From contig JAIRPP010000013.1 in assembly GCA_031256955.1 (NCBI GenBank), positions 174,197 through 238,196 on the forward strand: a stretch of DNA of 64,000 bases. The letters are read 5' to 3'. The DNA is from Candidatus Methanoplasma sp. GTDB lineage: Archaea; Thermoplasmatota; Thermoplasmata; Methanomassiliicoccales; Methanomethylophilaceae. Position numbers and translations under genes: made by a program. Under the pieces are notes generated by a model. It did not search any database. It saw only the letters and a list, made by a program, of their open reading frames with translations, and was not told where the DNA came from. How positions within the stretch are numbered: position 1 is the first letter of the stretch; every line of letters begins with the position of its first letter. Positions 9,316 through 17,985 of the stretch are shown here, piece by piece.

Positions 9316-10647
9316 TCACCCCCAGGCGGGGCGCCTCGCCCCCGGCAGGAGCCGGAGGCACCACGCGGCGTACAGGGGCACGCTCTTTATGCCGTTCTCG
9401 AAGCCGAAGTTCCTGCCGGAGACCCTTATGGAGTATTCGGGGGAGTACGTGTCCCTGAACACGCCCAGGCTCCTGGACCTGGTGTTCTCGGCCGCCTTCA
9501 CCTCCACGGGGATCGCCCCCCTCTCGCCCTGGATGACGAAGTCCACCTCCGCCCTGCCCTCGCTCTCCCAATAGTACAGGTCCCTGCCCCCGGCGGCTAT
9601 CTCCTGCGCCACGTAGTTCTCGGCGAGGGCGCCCCTGGCCTCTCCCCCCATGCCGGCGTCCGATATTATCGATGACGGTATGAAGTCCCCCTTCGCCGCC
9701 AGCAGCCCCACGTCGGACATGTACACCTTGTACGAGAGGGGGTCCGAGTAGAACGAGAGGGGGGCCTTGCCTTGGGTCTTCCTGCACTCCAGGGCTATGC
9801 CGGCGGTCTTCAGCCACTCGAGGCTGCCCTCGTACTCCTTCGCCCTCGCGCCGCTCTTGATCAGGTTGTATTGGAACCTGCGGTTCTCCTTGGCGAGCTG
9901 GAAGGGCAGGCTGTTGTACGCGGCCCTGGTCCTATTGGCTTCTTGCGGCGTGGAGTGCTTCCCCATGTCGGTCGCGTACGCGTCCAATATGGACATCTGC
10001 TTGGCCTTCACCAGCATGAGGTCCCCCCTCTCCGCGTACGTCTTGACGGCCTCCGGCATCCCGCCCACCACCAGGTACCTCCTGTACGCCTCCATGGCCT
10101 TGGAGTGCAGGGCCGGCGGCAGCGGCGAATCCGATTCGAACCCGTCCCTGATCGCGTCCAGGAGCGGGGCGTTGCCGAGGGCCGACAGGGACTCCTCGAA
10201 GCTCATGGGGCGCATGTGCATCGCGTCCGCCTTGCCCACGGGGAAGGAGAATCCCCCCCTCTCCAGCGCGAGGCCGAGGGCGCTGCCGGCGCACGCGACG
10301 TGGTATTCGGGCGCGTCCTCGCAGAACCTCTTCAGAGACGAGAGGGCCGCGCCGCACGCCTGTATCTCGTCGAATATTATCAGGGTCGACCCGGGCGATA
10401 TGGCCCTCCCGGAATACGCCGACAGGTCCTCGACCAGGGAATGGGCGTCCTCCACGCCCCTGTCGAAGAGGCTCTGGAGCCGGGGGTTGTTCTCGAAGAA
10501 GAAGTAGGCCACGTCCCCGTACTCCCTTGCGCCGAACTCGGTGAGGGTGTGGCTCTTCCCCACCTGCCTCGCCCCGAACAGGACGAGGGGCTTCCTGTCG
10601 GGGCTCTCCCTCCACCGGGACAGGTCCTTCTCTATGAGCCTCTCCAT
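9316..10647 (-). CDS. AAA ATPase with DUF4143 nuclease-like domain
   Basis: 443 aa. Walker A is FGARQVGKSHT (about 24-34) and Walker B is LIIFDEIQA (about 90-98). The C-terminal DUF4143 part has AEVDFVIQGERGAIPVEVKAA, a PD-(D/E)xK nuclease-like core (D-x11-ExK). Proteins of this family are frequent, often multicopy, in archaea and gut bacteria and are of unknown role. It follows an AT-rich promoter with a TATA-like element near 10672-10686 and lies next to a 30-bp palindrome. A second, divergent member sits at 31422-32630. Confidence 0.85.
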   Translation of the reverse strand: MERLIEKDLSRWRESPDRKPLVLFGARQVGKSHTLTEFGAREYGDVAYFFFENNPRLQSLFDRGVEDAHSLVEDLSAYSGRAISPGSTLIIFDEIQACGAALSSLKRFCEDAPEYHVACAGSALGLALERGGFSFPVGKADAMHMRPMSFEESLSALGNAPLLDAIRDGFESDSPLPPALHSKAMEAYRRYLVVGGMPEAVKTYAERGDLMLVKAKQMSILDAYATDMGKHSTPQEANRTRAAYNSLPFQLAKENRRFQYNLIKSGARAKEYEGSLEWLKTAGIALECRKTQGKAPLSFYSDPLSYKVYMSDVGLLAAKGDFIPSSIISDAGMGGEARGALAENYVAQEIAAGGRDLYYWESEGRAEVDFVIQGERGAIPVEVKAAENTRSRSLGVFRDTYSPEYSIRVSGRNFGFENGIKSVPLYAAWCLRLLPGARRPAWG

Positions 10648-10700
10648 TTTCGCCTCTGCTTGAATTTACATCGTCATACTATATCAATGATTCTATTTAG

Positions 10701-10730
10701 ATCGCATTTTTAGGATCCTAAAAGTGCGAT
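10701..10730. promoter_or_regulatory. 30-bp near-perfect palindrome
   Basis: The sequence from 10701 to 10730, centred on taggatccta, equals its reverse complement at 28 of 30 positions. It sits downstream of the MORN gene stop (10777) and about 15-45 bp upstream of the apparent TATA of the DUF4143 gene. It may be an operator for the ATPase gene or a terminator for the MORN gene. Confidence 0.6.
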
Positions 10731-10776
10731 GTGACTCGAATCCGCATCCCTCTGCCATAGAAGGCGCCCGCAGGGC

Positions 10777-11517
10777 TCAGACCCGGACCCATTTCCCGTC
10801 GATGGCCGCGACGCCCTCGGCGGCGACGGTCCCGTCCTCGAGGAACAGCGTCCCCCCGGACGGAACCCAGTCGTCGAACTCGCCCTCGTAGCGGAAGCCG
10901 TCCTCGTGGAACAGCGTCCCCTCTACGGGGGCGCCGCCGCTCCATGTCGCGTCTATGTACAGCCTCCCGTCGGGCTCGTAGAGCCTGCCGCGCCCGCTCT
11001 TCTCGCCGCATGACATCTGCCCCACGTATTCGTACCCGTCGGAGTGCACGTACCTGCCCTCCCCGTCCGGCGCGTTGTCCCTGAACCCCCCCTCGTAGAT
11101 GCATCCGTCCGAGAACCACATCTTGCCCTCGCCCTCCCGCTTGTAGTCCTCGAACCTCCCCTCGTAGCGGGAGCCGTCGGAATACTTCGCCGTGAGGAAG
11201 CCGGTGACCCCTCCCTCGAACTCTCCCTCTATGACGATCCCGCCTTCCCTGGTCAAATGGAACACGCCCCGCCCCTTGTAGTTCCCCTTCTCGAAGCCGC
11301 CCTCGTAGCGGGAGCCGTCCGCATGCACGAGGACCCCCTGCCCGCTGTAATACCCCGTGTCGAAGCCCCCCTCGTAGCGGGCGCCGTCCTCGAACGTCAT
11401 GACGCCGCGGCCGTGGGGGACGCCCCCGACCGCGTCCCCGACGTACTTCCTGCCCGCGCCGCGGCCGGTGCCGGTTATCTCCTTCGCGTTTCCCTTCTTC
11501 TTGCCCCAGAGCGCCAT
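10777..11517 (-). CDS. MORN-repeat protein
   Basis: 246 aa built almost wholly of about 8-9 MORN-type repeats of roughly 23 residues with the core YEGGF or YEGEF followed by G-x-G (GARYEGGFDTGYYSGQGVLV, GSRYEGGFEKGNYKGRGVF). There is no signal peptide or membrane segment; the N-terminus is MALWGKKKGNAKE. MORN repeats form extended beta-hairpin stacks used for protein or lipid contact. The target is unknown. It may share a divergent promoter region with the adhesin gene. Confidence 0.85.
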   Translation of the reverse strand: MALWGKKKGNAKEITGTGRGAGRKYVGDAVGGVPHGRGVMTFEDGARYEGGFDTGYYSGQGVLVHADGSRYEGGFEKGNYKGRGVFHLTREGGIVIEGEFEGGVTGFLTAKYSDGSRYEGRFEDYKREGEGKMWFSDGCIYEGGFRDNAPDGEGRYVHSDGYEYVGQMSCGEKSGRGRLYEPDGRLYIDATWSGGAPVEGTLFHEDGFRYEGEFDDWVPSGGTLFLEDGTVAAEGVAAIDGKWVRV

Positions 11518-11664
11518 CTCCTATCCTCCGTCCCGCCCGCGAGCGCGGGCCTGTGCGACGGGATCGCGCCGCGCGTATTTCAGGGGAGCGCGAGATTCTC
11601 GGGCGGCGCGAACCCCGCGCCGGGGCGGGGCGGCGCCGCGCAACGGTTTTATCGCGCCCCGCCC

Positions 11665-11730
11665 ATGCATCGCGGACGCCGGGTGATGATGCACGGAAGC
11701 CGATCCGGTGACGATCCCTATGAGTTCTGA
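11665..11730 (+). CDS. possible 21-aa ORF in the divergent intergenic region
   Basis: A short frame (MHRGRRVMMHGSRSG..., ending DDPYEF) starts 13 nt after a weak tttta element and is followed 44 nt later by a strong hairpin. Nothing confirms translation; it could equally be part of a small RNA. The rest of 11518-11936 holds only this frame, the hairpin and the adhesin promoter. Confidence 0.15.
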   Translation: MHRGRRVMMHGSRSGDDPYEF

Positions 11731-11773
11731 CGGCGTCGCGGCCCGCGCTCCGCGCGCCTCCCGCCGCGCCGGT

Positions 11774-11802
11774 CGTAAGCCGCCGCTCGGGGGCGGCTTA
11801 CG
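11774..11802. terminator. 11-bp stem-loop
   Basis: cgtaagccgcc and ggcggcttacg pair perfectly around a 7-nt loop. It lies between two divergent genes, so it cannot terminate either of them; it might end a short plus-strand transcript or act as a regulatory hairpin. Confidence 0.45.
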
Positions 11803-11899
11803 GGGGATCCATCCTAAGCATATCGTAAGAGTATGGATTTAATTAGCCATATCTTGTCATATCAGAAAATCCGCCCGATTATTCAGGTAAATTCATAAA

Positions 11900-11908
11900 G
11901 TTATATAT
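11900..11908 (+). promoter_or_regulatory. TATA box of the adhesin gene
   Basis: gttatatat lies about 30 nt before the ATG at 11937, giving a very short or absent leader. Confidence 0.65.
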
Positions 11909-11936
11909 TGGGGGCACCTTCTAGGTCGTCACTGAT

Positions 11937-14900
11937 ATGGGCGCATATTACAAACACAGCAAGAACAAGATGGTCATAATCGCTATAGCCATCGCGATGG
12001 AGGCCGCGTCTTTTATCGCGGTCGCCACCTCTGACCTCGCATACGCCGCGCCGAACGCGGTTTCGACTCCCGATGACTTGAAAAACATCGCGAGCGACAT
12101 GGCGGGCGATTACGAGCAGACGCAGGACATAGATTTTACGGGGATCGATCTGAACGGGGGGTATGACCTGACAGTGAGCGTAGTATCCGCAAGCTCATCG
12201 GACATAACCTTCAAAGTGGAGCCCGCCAATGGCGGGAGCATCGCCGTGAAGGGATACCTCGCATCCGGGCCGAGGATATGGACCGCGTCCTCCTCGGGAA
12301 CAGATTCGGCGAACGTCCAATTCACATACGATTCGTCATATTCGCCTGCCAAGAGCACTCTGCTCCTGGCCGGCAAGGTCGGCTCGGAGCCTTTCGCCAT
12401 CGCGATCGACGCGTCCGGCGCGGACGCGTCCTTCTCCGTAACCAAGAGCTCGAACGGCAACTTCGACCCCATACCGGGGTCGTTCACCGGGACATACAAC
12501 GGAAACGGCCACGCCATAATCGGGTTGGAGGTCAACATCAACTCCTCCATCGATGACATAGTGCGGGCGGGCATTTTCAGAGAACTGGGAGCTGGCGCGA
12601 CCATAGAGAACCTCGAGCTCAGAGGCGGATCCTCCTTCGCATACAACAGCTCCACTACCGGAACCGTCGCGACCGATGCGGTCGGCGCACGTGCTGGGAG
12701 CATCGCATCCGAGGCGCACGGGACTGCCGCCAGCGGAGTCGGGATCGAGAACGTGTCCAACTCTAACATAGTCGCAGGAATCAGAGAGTCTCCCAAGCAT
12801 TACGTCCAGGAGGCGTTCGTCGGGGGGCTCGTAGCCTTCGCATGGTGCACCGAGATCGATAACAGCTCCAATGCGGGAGACGTAATCGCCTATGCGGAAT
12901 CCTCGTCCGCCTCCCTGAACGGCAGGGTGCGCGTGGGAGGCCTCATCGGGGTGGCTGGAGACTATCGCGACAAGAACCATAACGGCGCGATGACCGTGAG
13001 CGACTCGCGTAACGAAGGAAACGTGATTGCAGAAGGCTCCTGGGCGAGCTTAGGCGGGCTTATCGGCTTTGCAAGGAACGCCCCTCTGACAATCACAGGC
13101 AGTTCTAACATAGGCGACGTGTCCCTGAACGTCTCCCCCCATATCGGAAACGCGGGAAGCGGAGCGGCCATGGCGCCCAACATATATGTGGGGGGCCTCA
13201 TCGGCGAAACGTACAACGCACTGACCCCGAACTCAGAGATCCTGATAAAAGACAGCTTTAATGCTGGGAACGTCCGCCTCGACAGAACGACCGCTAATGT
13301 AGGATATGGATATCAGGTTGCAGTCGGTGGCTTGGCGGGATATCTATCGGGCGATTACCATCCCAACACCACTGGAAGTGCCTGGCGGCCCGACGCGGCC
13401 AAAGTGTCAGTTACGGGAAGCTACAACTCCGGCGAAGTGTATTCGATGACCCGCGCAAACGACACACTATCGATCGGGGGCATCGTCGGGTTCATAATAT
13501 ACCACGACAAGATCGAGGACTGCTACAATTCAGGCCAGATCACGGTCGACGGGACGCAGAGGAGATACGCATTCGTTGGCGGCATCGCGGGGGAGATCGA
13601 TGATGCGAATCCGACCACCAAGGGAATCATCGCTAACTGCTACAGCTACGGATTCATAGAGATACCTTCGAATTCCGGATGCTACATCGGGGGCTTCGTC
13701 GGATATATATTTAAATATGCTGGAACTCAGAGCTCCACCCAGCTAGACGTGTCACGCTCCATCTATGTCTATTCCGGATCCGGGCCCGCGCCGAACACAT
13801 CGGGTGGGAACCATTTCTACGGCTCGATAGGCGCAGCGTCAGGGATGACCTACAACAACGTCTCTTCTGGGGCGCTCCTGCCCGATGCCGCCGCATGGCG
13901 CGACATGAGCAGCTCTTATTTCTCCACCTACGACCCGGACACGTGGGGCATATACGACGCTACGCTGTACTCGGGCTGGACCCTGCCGTACCTCAAGACC
14001 ACGAACAACAACATACTCGTGACCGTGGACCAGTCCGCCCCTCTCTCGGCGCACCCCCAGTGGGCCGCGTCCGGCAACTATGACGCGGACCGCCCCCTGG
14101 AGGGGGACCTCGACTGGGCCTCCGGGTCCCAGCCCGCCTCTCCCGGCGACTACGGGGTCGTCAGAGGGACCCTCGGCTACGACGGCGCTCCCCCAAGCGG
14201 GAGGAACTACCAGATCGCGTTCGACCTGCGCGACGTGAACGTGCCCGCCCTGACCGTGACGTATCACGGCAACGGCTCCGATTCCGGGACCGTTCCCGTC
14301 GACCCCAACGGCTACATGGCAGGGGACGATGCGACCGTGCTGGGGGCGGGGTCCCTCGCCAAGGCGGGGCACTCCTTCGTCGGATGGGGGCTCCTGCCCG
14401 CGGGCGGAGCCTACTACTACGAAGGGGACGTGTTCACGGTCTCGGCGAACACCGACCTGCACGCCCAGTGGTCCCCCGACCAGGCTCCCGAGCCCGTGCC
14501 GTACACCATAACCGCGCTCTCCGATTCCATGACCCTCATATCCCCCAGCGGGAGCGTGAGGGTCCTGCCGGGATCCGATGCGGCGTTCTCCTTCTCTGCG
14601 AGGCAGGGGTACCTGGTCTCGTCGGTGGAGGTCGACGGGGTCCCGCTCTCCAGCGAGGAGGTCTCGCTCGGGTCGTACTCGTTCAGGAGCGTGTCGTCCA
14701 ACCACACCATATCCGTGCGCGGCGAGGCCGACCCCGGGCCGGGGCCCGGTCCGGGGGACGGCGGAGCCGGCCCCGGCGACGGGGGGGAGCCCCCCCAGGC
14801 CCGCCCCTCCGGCGACGGCGACTGGTCCGCGCTCAACCTGATATGCGCCGTGCTGGCCCTGTTCGCGGGGATAATAGCCGCCGCATGCGGGAAGAGGGAG

Positions 14901-15098
14901 AGGCCCGCGCCCCTGGCCAGGGTCGTCGCGCTGATCCTGGGCATAGCGTCCGTCCTGGTGTTCATCCTCACGGAGGACATGTCGCTGCCGGTGAGGTCCA
15001 TGGACGGATGGACCCTGCCCTTGCTCGCGCTGCTGATAGCGGCGATCGCGTTCGCGATCGCCGGCTTCAGGCTCGGCGGGGACTCCGAGAGGGAGTGA
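11937..15098 (+). CDS. large adhesin-like surface protein, GLUG and InlB-type repeats
   Basis: 1053 aa. A hydrophobic signal segment (about 12-37, ending ATSDLAYA) is followed by a beta-rich region. Residues about 290-600 hold some eight GLUG-like repeats (VGGLIGVAGDY, LGGLIGFARN, IGGIVGFIIY, each followed by a Ser/Asn/Gly strand such as DSFNAGNV). An InlB B-repeat-like domain spans about 768-845 (VTYHGNGSDSG... FVGWG... LHAQW), then a second beta domain, a Pro/Gly/Asp linker and three C-terminal membrane helices (about 960-1048). The protein is therefore exported and anchored by its C-terminus. Gut methanogens carry many such proteins, thought to mediate contact with hosts or bacteria. The first two-thirds is less GC-rich than the end. 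Confidence 0.85.
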   Translation: MGAYYKHSKNKMVIIAIAIAMEAASFIAVATSDLAYAAPNAVSTPDDLKNIASDMAGDYEQTQDIDFTGIDLNGGYDLTVSVVSASSSDITFKVEPANGGSIAVKGYLASGPRIWTASSSGTDSANVQFTYDSSYSPAKSTLLLAGKVGSEPFAIAIDASGADASFSVTKSSNGNFDPIPGSFTGTYNGNGHAIIGLEVNINSSIDDIVRAGIFRELGAGATIENLELRGGSSFAYNSSTTGTVATDAVGARAGSIASEAHGTAASGVGIENVSNSNIVAGIRESPKHYVQEAFVGGLVAFAWCTEIDNSSNAGDVIAYAESSSASLNGRVRVGGLIGVAGDYRDKNHNGAMTVSDSRNEGNVIAEGSWASLGGLIGFARNAPLTITGSSNIGDVSLNVSPHIGNAGSGAAMAPNIYVGGLIGETYNALTPNSEILIKDSFNAGNVRLDRTTANVGYGYQVAVGGLAGYLSGDYHPNTTGSAWRPDAAKVSVTGSYNSGEVYSMTRANDTLSIGGIVGFIIYHDKIEDCYNSGQITVDGTQRRYAFVGGIAGEIDDANPTTKGIIANCYSYGFIEIPSNSGCYIGGFVGYIFKYAGTQSSTQLDVSRSIYVYSGSGPAPNTSGGNHFYGSIGAASGMTYNNVSSGALLPDAAAWRDMSSSYFSTYDPDTWGIYDATLYSGWTLPYLKTTNNNILVTVDQSAPLSAHPQWAASGNYDADRPLEGDLDWASGSQPASPGDYGVVRGTLGYDGAPPSGRNYQIAFDLRDVNVPALTVTYHGNGSDSGTVPVDPNGYMAGDDATVLGAGSLAKAGHSFVGWGLLPAGGAYYYEGDVFTVSANTDLHAQWSPDQAPEPVPYTITALSDSMTLISPSGSVRVLPGSDAAFSFSARQGYLVSSVEVDGVPLSSEEVSLGSYSFRSVSSNHTISVRGEADPGPGPGPGDGGAGPGDGGEPPQARPSGDGDWSALNLICAVLALFAGIIAAACGKRERPAPLARVVALILGIASVLVFILTEDMSLPVRSMDGWTLPLLALLIAAIAFAIAGFRLGGDSERE

Positions 15099-15105
15099 AA
15101 GGGGA

Positions 15106-15129
15106 GGGGCCCGCCGAGAGGCGGGCCTC
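15106..15129 (+). terminator. hairpin after the adhesin gene
   Basis: gcccgcc-gaga-ggcgggc (15109-15126), extended by further pairs, begins 8 nt after the stop codon. The stem is strong with no clear U-tract. Confidence 0.5.
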
Positions 15130-15149
15130 CCTATAAACGCATTAAGGCG

Positions 15150-15170
15150 CCCCCCCGCACGGGGGGGGGG
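15150..15170. repeat. C7 / G10 hairpin
   Basis: A run of seven C, a gcac loop and a run of ten G form a homopolymeric hairpin behind the adhesin terminator. It is noncoding. Confidence 0.5.
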
Positions 15171-15280
15171 TGCTCTTGGATTATTTTTCATCCGTGGTTT
15201 GACGCCCATATATGCTGAGACGACTCGATATCGTGTTTTGGCACCTCATGAGAGAATATGCAGCGCCAAAAATCCTCCAA

Positions 15281-15583
15281 TCATAGAAGAATGAGAGGAA
15301 TGATTCCTTTGCAGTGTGTCCGCATACGATGAACGTTGATCACACCTGCGTATCTAGGGTCGTCTGATTCTTCGATCTCATATACCAGCCTATCCGCCGC
15401 GTTTATCCTTATCGAGAACAAACCATCATATTCCCCCTTTAGCTTTTCATATCTTATAGAGAACGGGTCTTCTGCGAGGCGCGTCAGAATCTCCTCAGCT
15501 TTTTTGCCCTTTCCGCTTTTTCGCAGATCGTTTAGATCGCTAGAGGCCTTCTTTGAAAGGGATATGCAGTATGTCAATTCCAT
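15281..15583 (-). CDS. yoeB: toxin, YoeB/RelE family
   Basis: 100 aa basic protein of the RelE/ParE fold, in the Txe/YoeB branch: it starts YCISLSKKASSDLNDLRKS and ends INVHRMRTHCKGIIPLILL. YoeB toxins are ribosome-dependent mRNA endonucleases. The start overlaps the antitoxin stop by 10 nt, the standard antitoxin-first order. Lower GC than neighbouring genes suggests transfer. Activity is not shown by sequence alone. Confidence 0.75.
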   Translation of the reverse strand: MELTYCISLSKKASSDLNDLRKSGKGKKAEEILTRLAEDPFSIRYEKLKGEYDGLFSIRINAADRLVYEIEESDDPRYAGVINVHRMRTHCKGIIPLILL

Positions 15584-15807
15584 ACCTCGCGCTCTGACAG
15601 GGGAGTGTTGCGAGCTTCAGCAACATCTTTAGCGAATTCTGGGTCCCCCATGAGATATAGCGTCTCTTTGATGCCCTCCCAGTCATTTTCAGATATCATG
15701 ACGACATTTCCTCTTTTTGAAACGATGGTCACAGTCTCGTCGTCAAGCACTGAATCTACGATTTTATAGAGGTTGCTCCTCGCTTGAGTCACATTGATTA
15801 TTGTCAT
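15574..15807 (-). CDS. yefM: antitoxin, YefM/Phd family
   Basis: 77 aa from the ATG at 15807. The N-terminus MTIINVTQARSNLYKIVDSV followed by SKRGNVVMISENDWEGIKET is the Phd/YefM DNA-binding fold; the acidic C-terminus would clamp the toxin. An atttata TATA element lies 24-30 nt upstream of the ATG, so the mRNA is probably leaderless. A palindrome adjoins the TATA box, fitting autorepression by the TA complex. Confidence 0.8.
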   Translation of the reverse strand: MTIINVTQARSNLYKIVDSVLDDETVTIVSKRGNVVMISENDWEGIKETLYLMGDPEFAKDVAEARNTPLSEREVWN

Positions 15808-15836
15808 GGATCCTTTATCGCAATTGCATCTATAAA

Positions 15837-15854
15837 TGCGTACGTTATTACGCA
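15837..15854 (-). promoter_or_regulatory. candidate YefM-YoeB operator
   Basis: tgcgta-N6-tacgca is a perfect 6+6 inverted repeat that abuts the TATA box (15831-15837) of yefM on its upstream side. Confidence 0.5.
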
Positions 15855-15902
15855 CGACACAAAGCATATATCGAGTCGATCATCGATCGAGATATCTATA
15901 AA

Positions 15903-16487
15903 TCAGCAGTCTGGCGAGGCCTCTCCGGGGCCCCGCCCCTCCTCCCGGATCCCGTCGCTGACCGCGGAGTGCGCCTCCATGAAATGCACGAACTCGCTCA
16001 GCTTCATGCCGTCCGCCCACCTCATGACGTAGTTCCCCCCGGCCGTGACCTCCAGCTTCGGGAGCCTGCGCCAGAGCGCCTCCGAGCTCCCGCGCGGGGC
16101 GGACGCCATGGGCATCGTGAACATCCTCCACGGGTCCCCGCGCACGCCCTTGAGGCGGAAGGCGTATATCGGCGCCAGCATGGACATGCGGCACGTCTCC
16201 AGCATCCTGTCGCCCTGCTCTATGAGCCTCGCGCTCTTGCTGAAGTGCATGACGTCCTCCGACGAGCTCTTGACCTCTATGGGGAACGAGAAGTCCCACC
16301 TGAGCGCCACCAGGTCCACGCCGTGGGACCCCGCCGCCCTTATGACCAGGAAGGGGTTCCCCTCTATGGACCCGTAGGACGCGCTCTCCTGCGCGTCGCA
16401 GGTCTTGACCATCTTCGAAACCGCCTTCCTCTCGCCCGTCAGAAGGGACTTCAGCTCTCTCTCGTAGGTGTCGCCCGGCGCCGCCAT
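15903..16487 (-). CDS. Hjc-like Holliday junction resolvase
   Basis: 194 aa. Archaeal Hjc signatures are in order: YERELKSLL near the N-terminus (Glu), IRAAGSHGVDLVAL (Asp) and FPIEVKSSS (E-V-K), making the PD-(D/E)xK site. Hjc cleaves four-way junctions as a dimer. Typical Hjc is 120-145 aa; this one has about 20 extra residues before the GSHG motif and a longer C-terminus. It sits alone between the TA pair and aspS, on the same strand. Confidence 0.7.
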   Translation of the reverse strand: MAAPGDTYERELKSLLTGERKAVSKMVKTCDAQESASYGSIEGNPFLVIRAAGSHGVDLVALRWDFSFPIEVKSSSEDVMHFSKSARLIEQGDRMLETCRMSMLAPIYAFRLKGVRGDPWRMFTMPMASAPRGSSEALWRRLPKLEVTAGGNYVMRWADGMKLSEFVHFMEAHSAVSDGIREEGRGPGEASPDC

Positions 16488-16563
16488 GGGCGCTCATCGC
16501 CGAGCATCTATTAAACACCCCGGAGGGGGAGGCCGCCGAAAGAGGCGGCTTTCCCGAATCCGG

Positions 16564-17865
16564 TCACGGCTCGAGCCTGGCCGTGTCCCTGGGGAAGAGT
16601 ATGGCCTCCCTCACGTTGGGCAGGTCCAGGATCTTCGACACGAGGCGGTCCACGCCTATGCCCCAGCCCCCGTGGGGGGGCATGCCGTACCTGAACGCGT
16701 CCAGGTAGCGGGAGAAGTCCGCGGGGTCCAGCCCCTTCTTGGCCATCCTCTCCAGGAGCGGGCCTATCCTGTGCTCCCTCTGCCCGCCCGACGATATCTC
16801 CTGCCCCTTGAAGTCCAGGTCGAACGAGTACGAGTACGGGGTCCCGGGCTTCTCCATTATGTAGAAGGGCTTGGCCTCCTCCGGGTACTCCGATATGAAG
16901 TAGAGGCTGTGCCCCCTGGACTCCATTATCTCGCCCACCGCCTTCTCGCCCTCGGTGCCCAGGTCGTCGCCCTCTTGGAGGCGGAGGCCGGACTCGGCCG
17001 CCATCTCCAGGCACTCGGAGTAGCTGAGGACGGGGTACGGCGCGCCGGGGGCCTCCACGTCCCTCCCGAGGATCTCCAGCTGGGCGGCCCCCCTCTCCCT
17101 CAGCCCGGACAGGACGCGGTTCACGGTCTTCTCCAGCATCGCCATGACCTCCCCCTGCCCGCCTATCCACGCCATCTCCCCGTCGAACGACGTGAACTCG
17201 GTGACGTGGCGGTTGGTGTTGGAGTTCTCCGCCCTGAACGCGGGCCCGATCTCGAACACGCGGTCCAGCCCGGTGGACATGAGCATCTGCTTGTACAGCT
17301 GGGGGCTCTGCGCCAGGTACGCCTTCCTCCCGAAGTAGTCCACCCCGAACAGCGTCGCCCCGCCCTCCGCCCCGGACGCGACTATCTTGGGGGTGCTCAC
17401 CCCGACGAAGCCCTCGGCGGCCATCGCCTCGGATATGAGGGACGAGGCCATCGACCTCAGCTCGAACACCGCCCTCGCCTCCGGCTTGCGGAGGTCCATG
17501 AACCTGTTGTTCAGGCGCGTGTCCATCTCCGCGTTGACCTTGTCCACCACGCCCAGCGGGAGCGGGGACGCCGCCTCTCCGTGGACCACGGCGGAGGACG
17601 GGATTATCTCCACCCCGAGCGCGGTCTGCCCGCTCTCCTTGGCCTCCCCCGTTATCGACACCGCCGACTCCCTCGGGATCTTGGTCAGGAGCTCGAAGAG
17701 GGCGGGGTCTATCTTCTTCTTGGGCATGGTTATCTGGACCTCGCCGCTCCCGCCCCTCAGGGTCAGGAAGGATATGCCCCCGAGGTTGCGGACGTCCTGC
17801 GCCCATCCGCTGACCGTGACCTCGCCGCCCGCCCTTATGCTGGAGAAATCTCTAACTATCGTCAT
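16564..17865 (-). CDS. aspS: aspartyl-tRNA synthetase, archaeal type
   Basis: 433 aa from the ATG at 17865 (MTIVRDFSSI). It has an N-terminal OB anticodon-binding domain and a class II catalytic domain with motif 2 FEIGPAFRAENSNTNRH and motif 3 GWGIGVDRL, plus the SPQLYKQM region. Its length fits archaeal/eukaryal AspRS without the bacterial insertion. Many archaea use a non-discriminating enzyme and amidate Asp-tRNAAsn; I cannot tell which type this is. A cgttttaata TATA-like element lies about 27-35 nt upstream. Confidence 0.92.
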   Translation of the reverse strand: MTIVRDFSSIRAGGEVTVSGWAQDVRNLGGISFLTLRGGSGEVQITMPKKKIDPALFELLTKIPRESAVSITGEAKESGQTALGVEIIPSSAVVHGEAASPLPLGVVDKVNAEMDTRLNNRFMDLRKPEARAVFELRSMASSLISEAMAAEGFVGVSTPKIVASGAEGGATLFGVDYFGRKAYLAQSPQLYKQMLMSTGLDRVFEIGPAFRAENSNTNRHVTEFTSFDGEMAWIGGQGEVMAMLEKTVNRVLSGLRERGAAQLEILGRDVEAPGAPYPVLSYSECLEMAAESGLRLQEGDDLGTEGEKAVGEIMESRGHSLYFISEYPEEAKPFYIMEKPGTPYSYSFDLDFKGQEISSGGQREHRIGPLLERMAKKGLDPADFSRYLDAFRYGMPPHGGWGIGVDRLVSKILDLPNVREAILFPRDTARLEP

Positions 17866-17985
17866 CTCAAACGTCCGGTAACCGGTGTCCCGTTTTAATA
17901 GATTGCGAAAGTTTCCTCTATATATTATAAATAGGCACAGATCGGTTCCATACAGCAAACGACTTAATCAAGGGGGAAAACTTCA

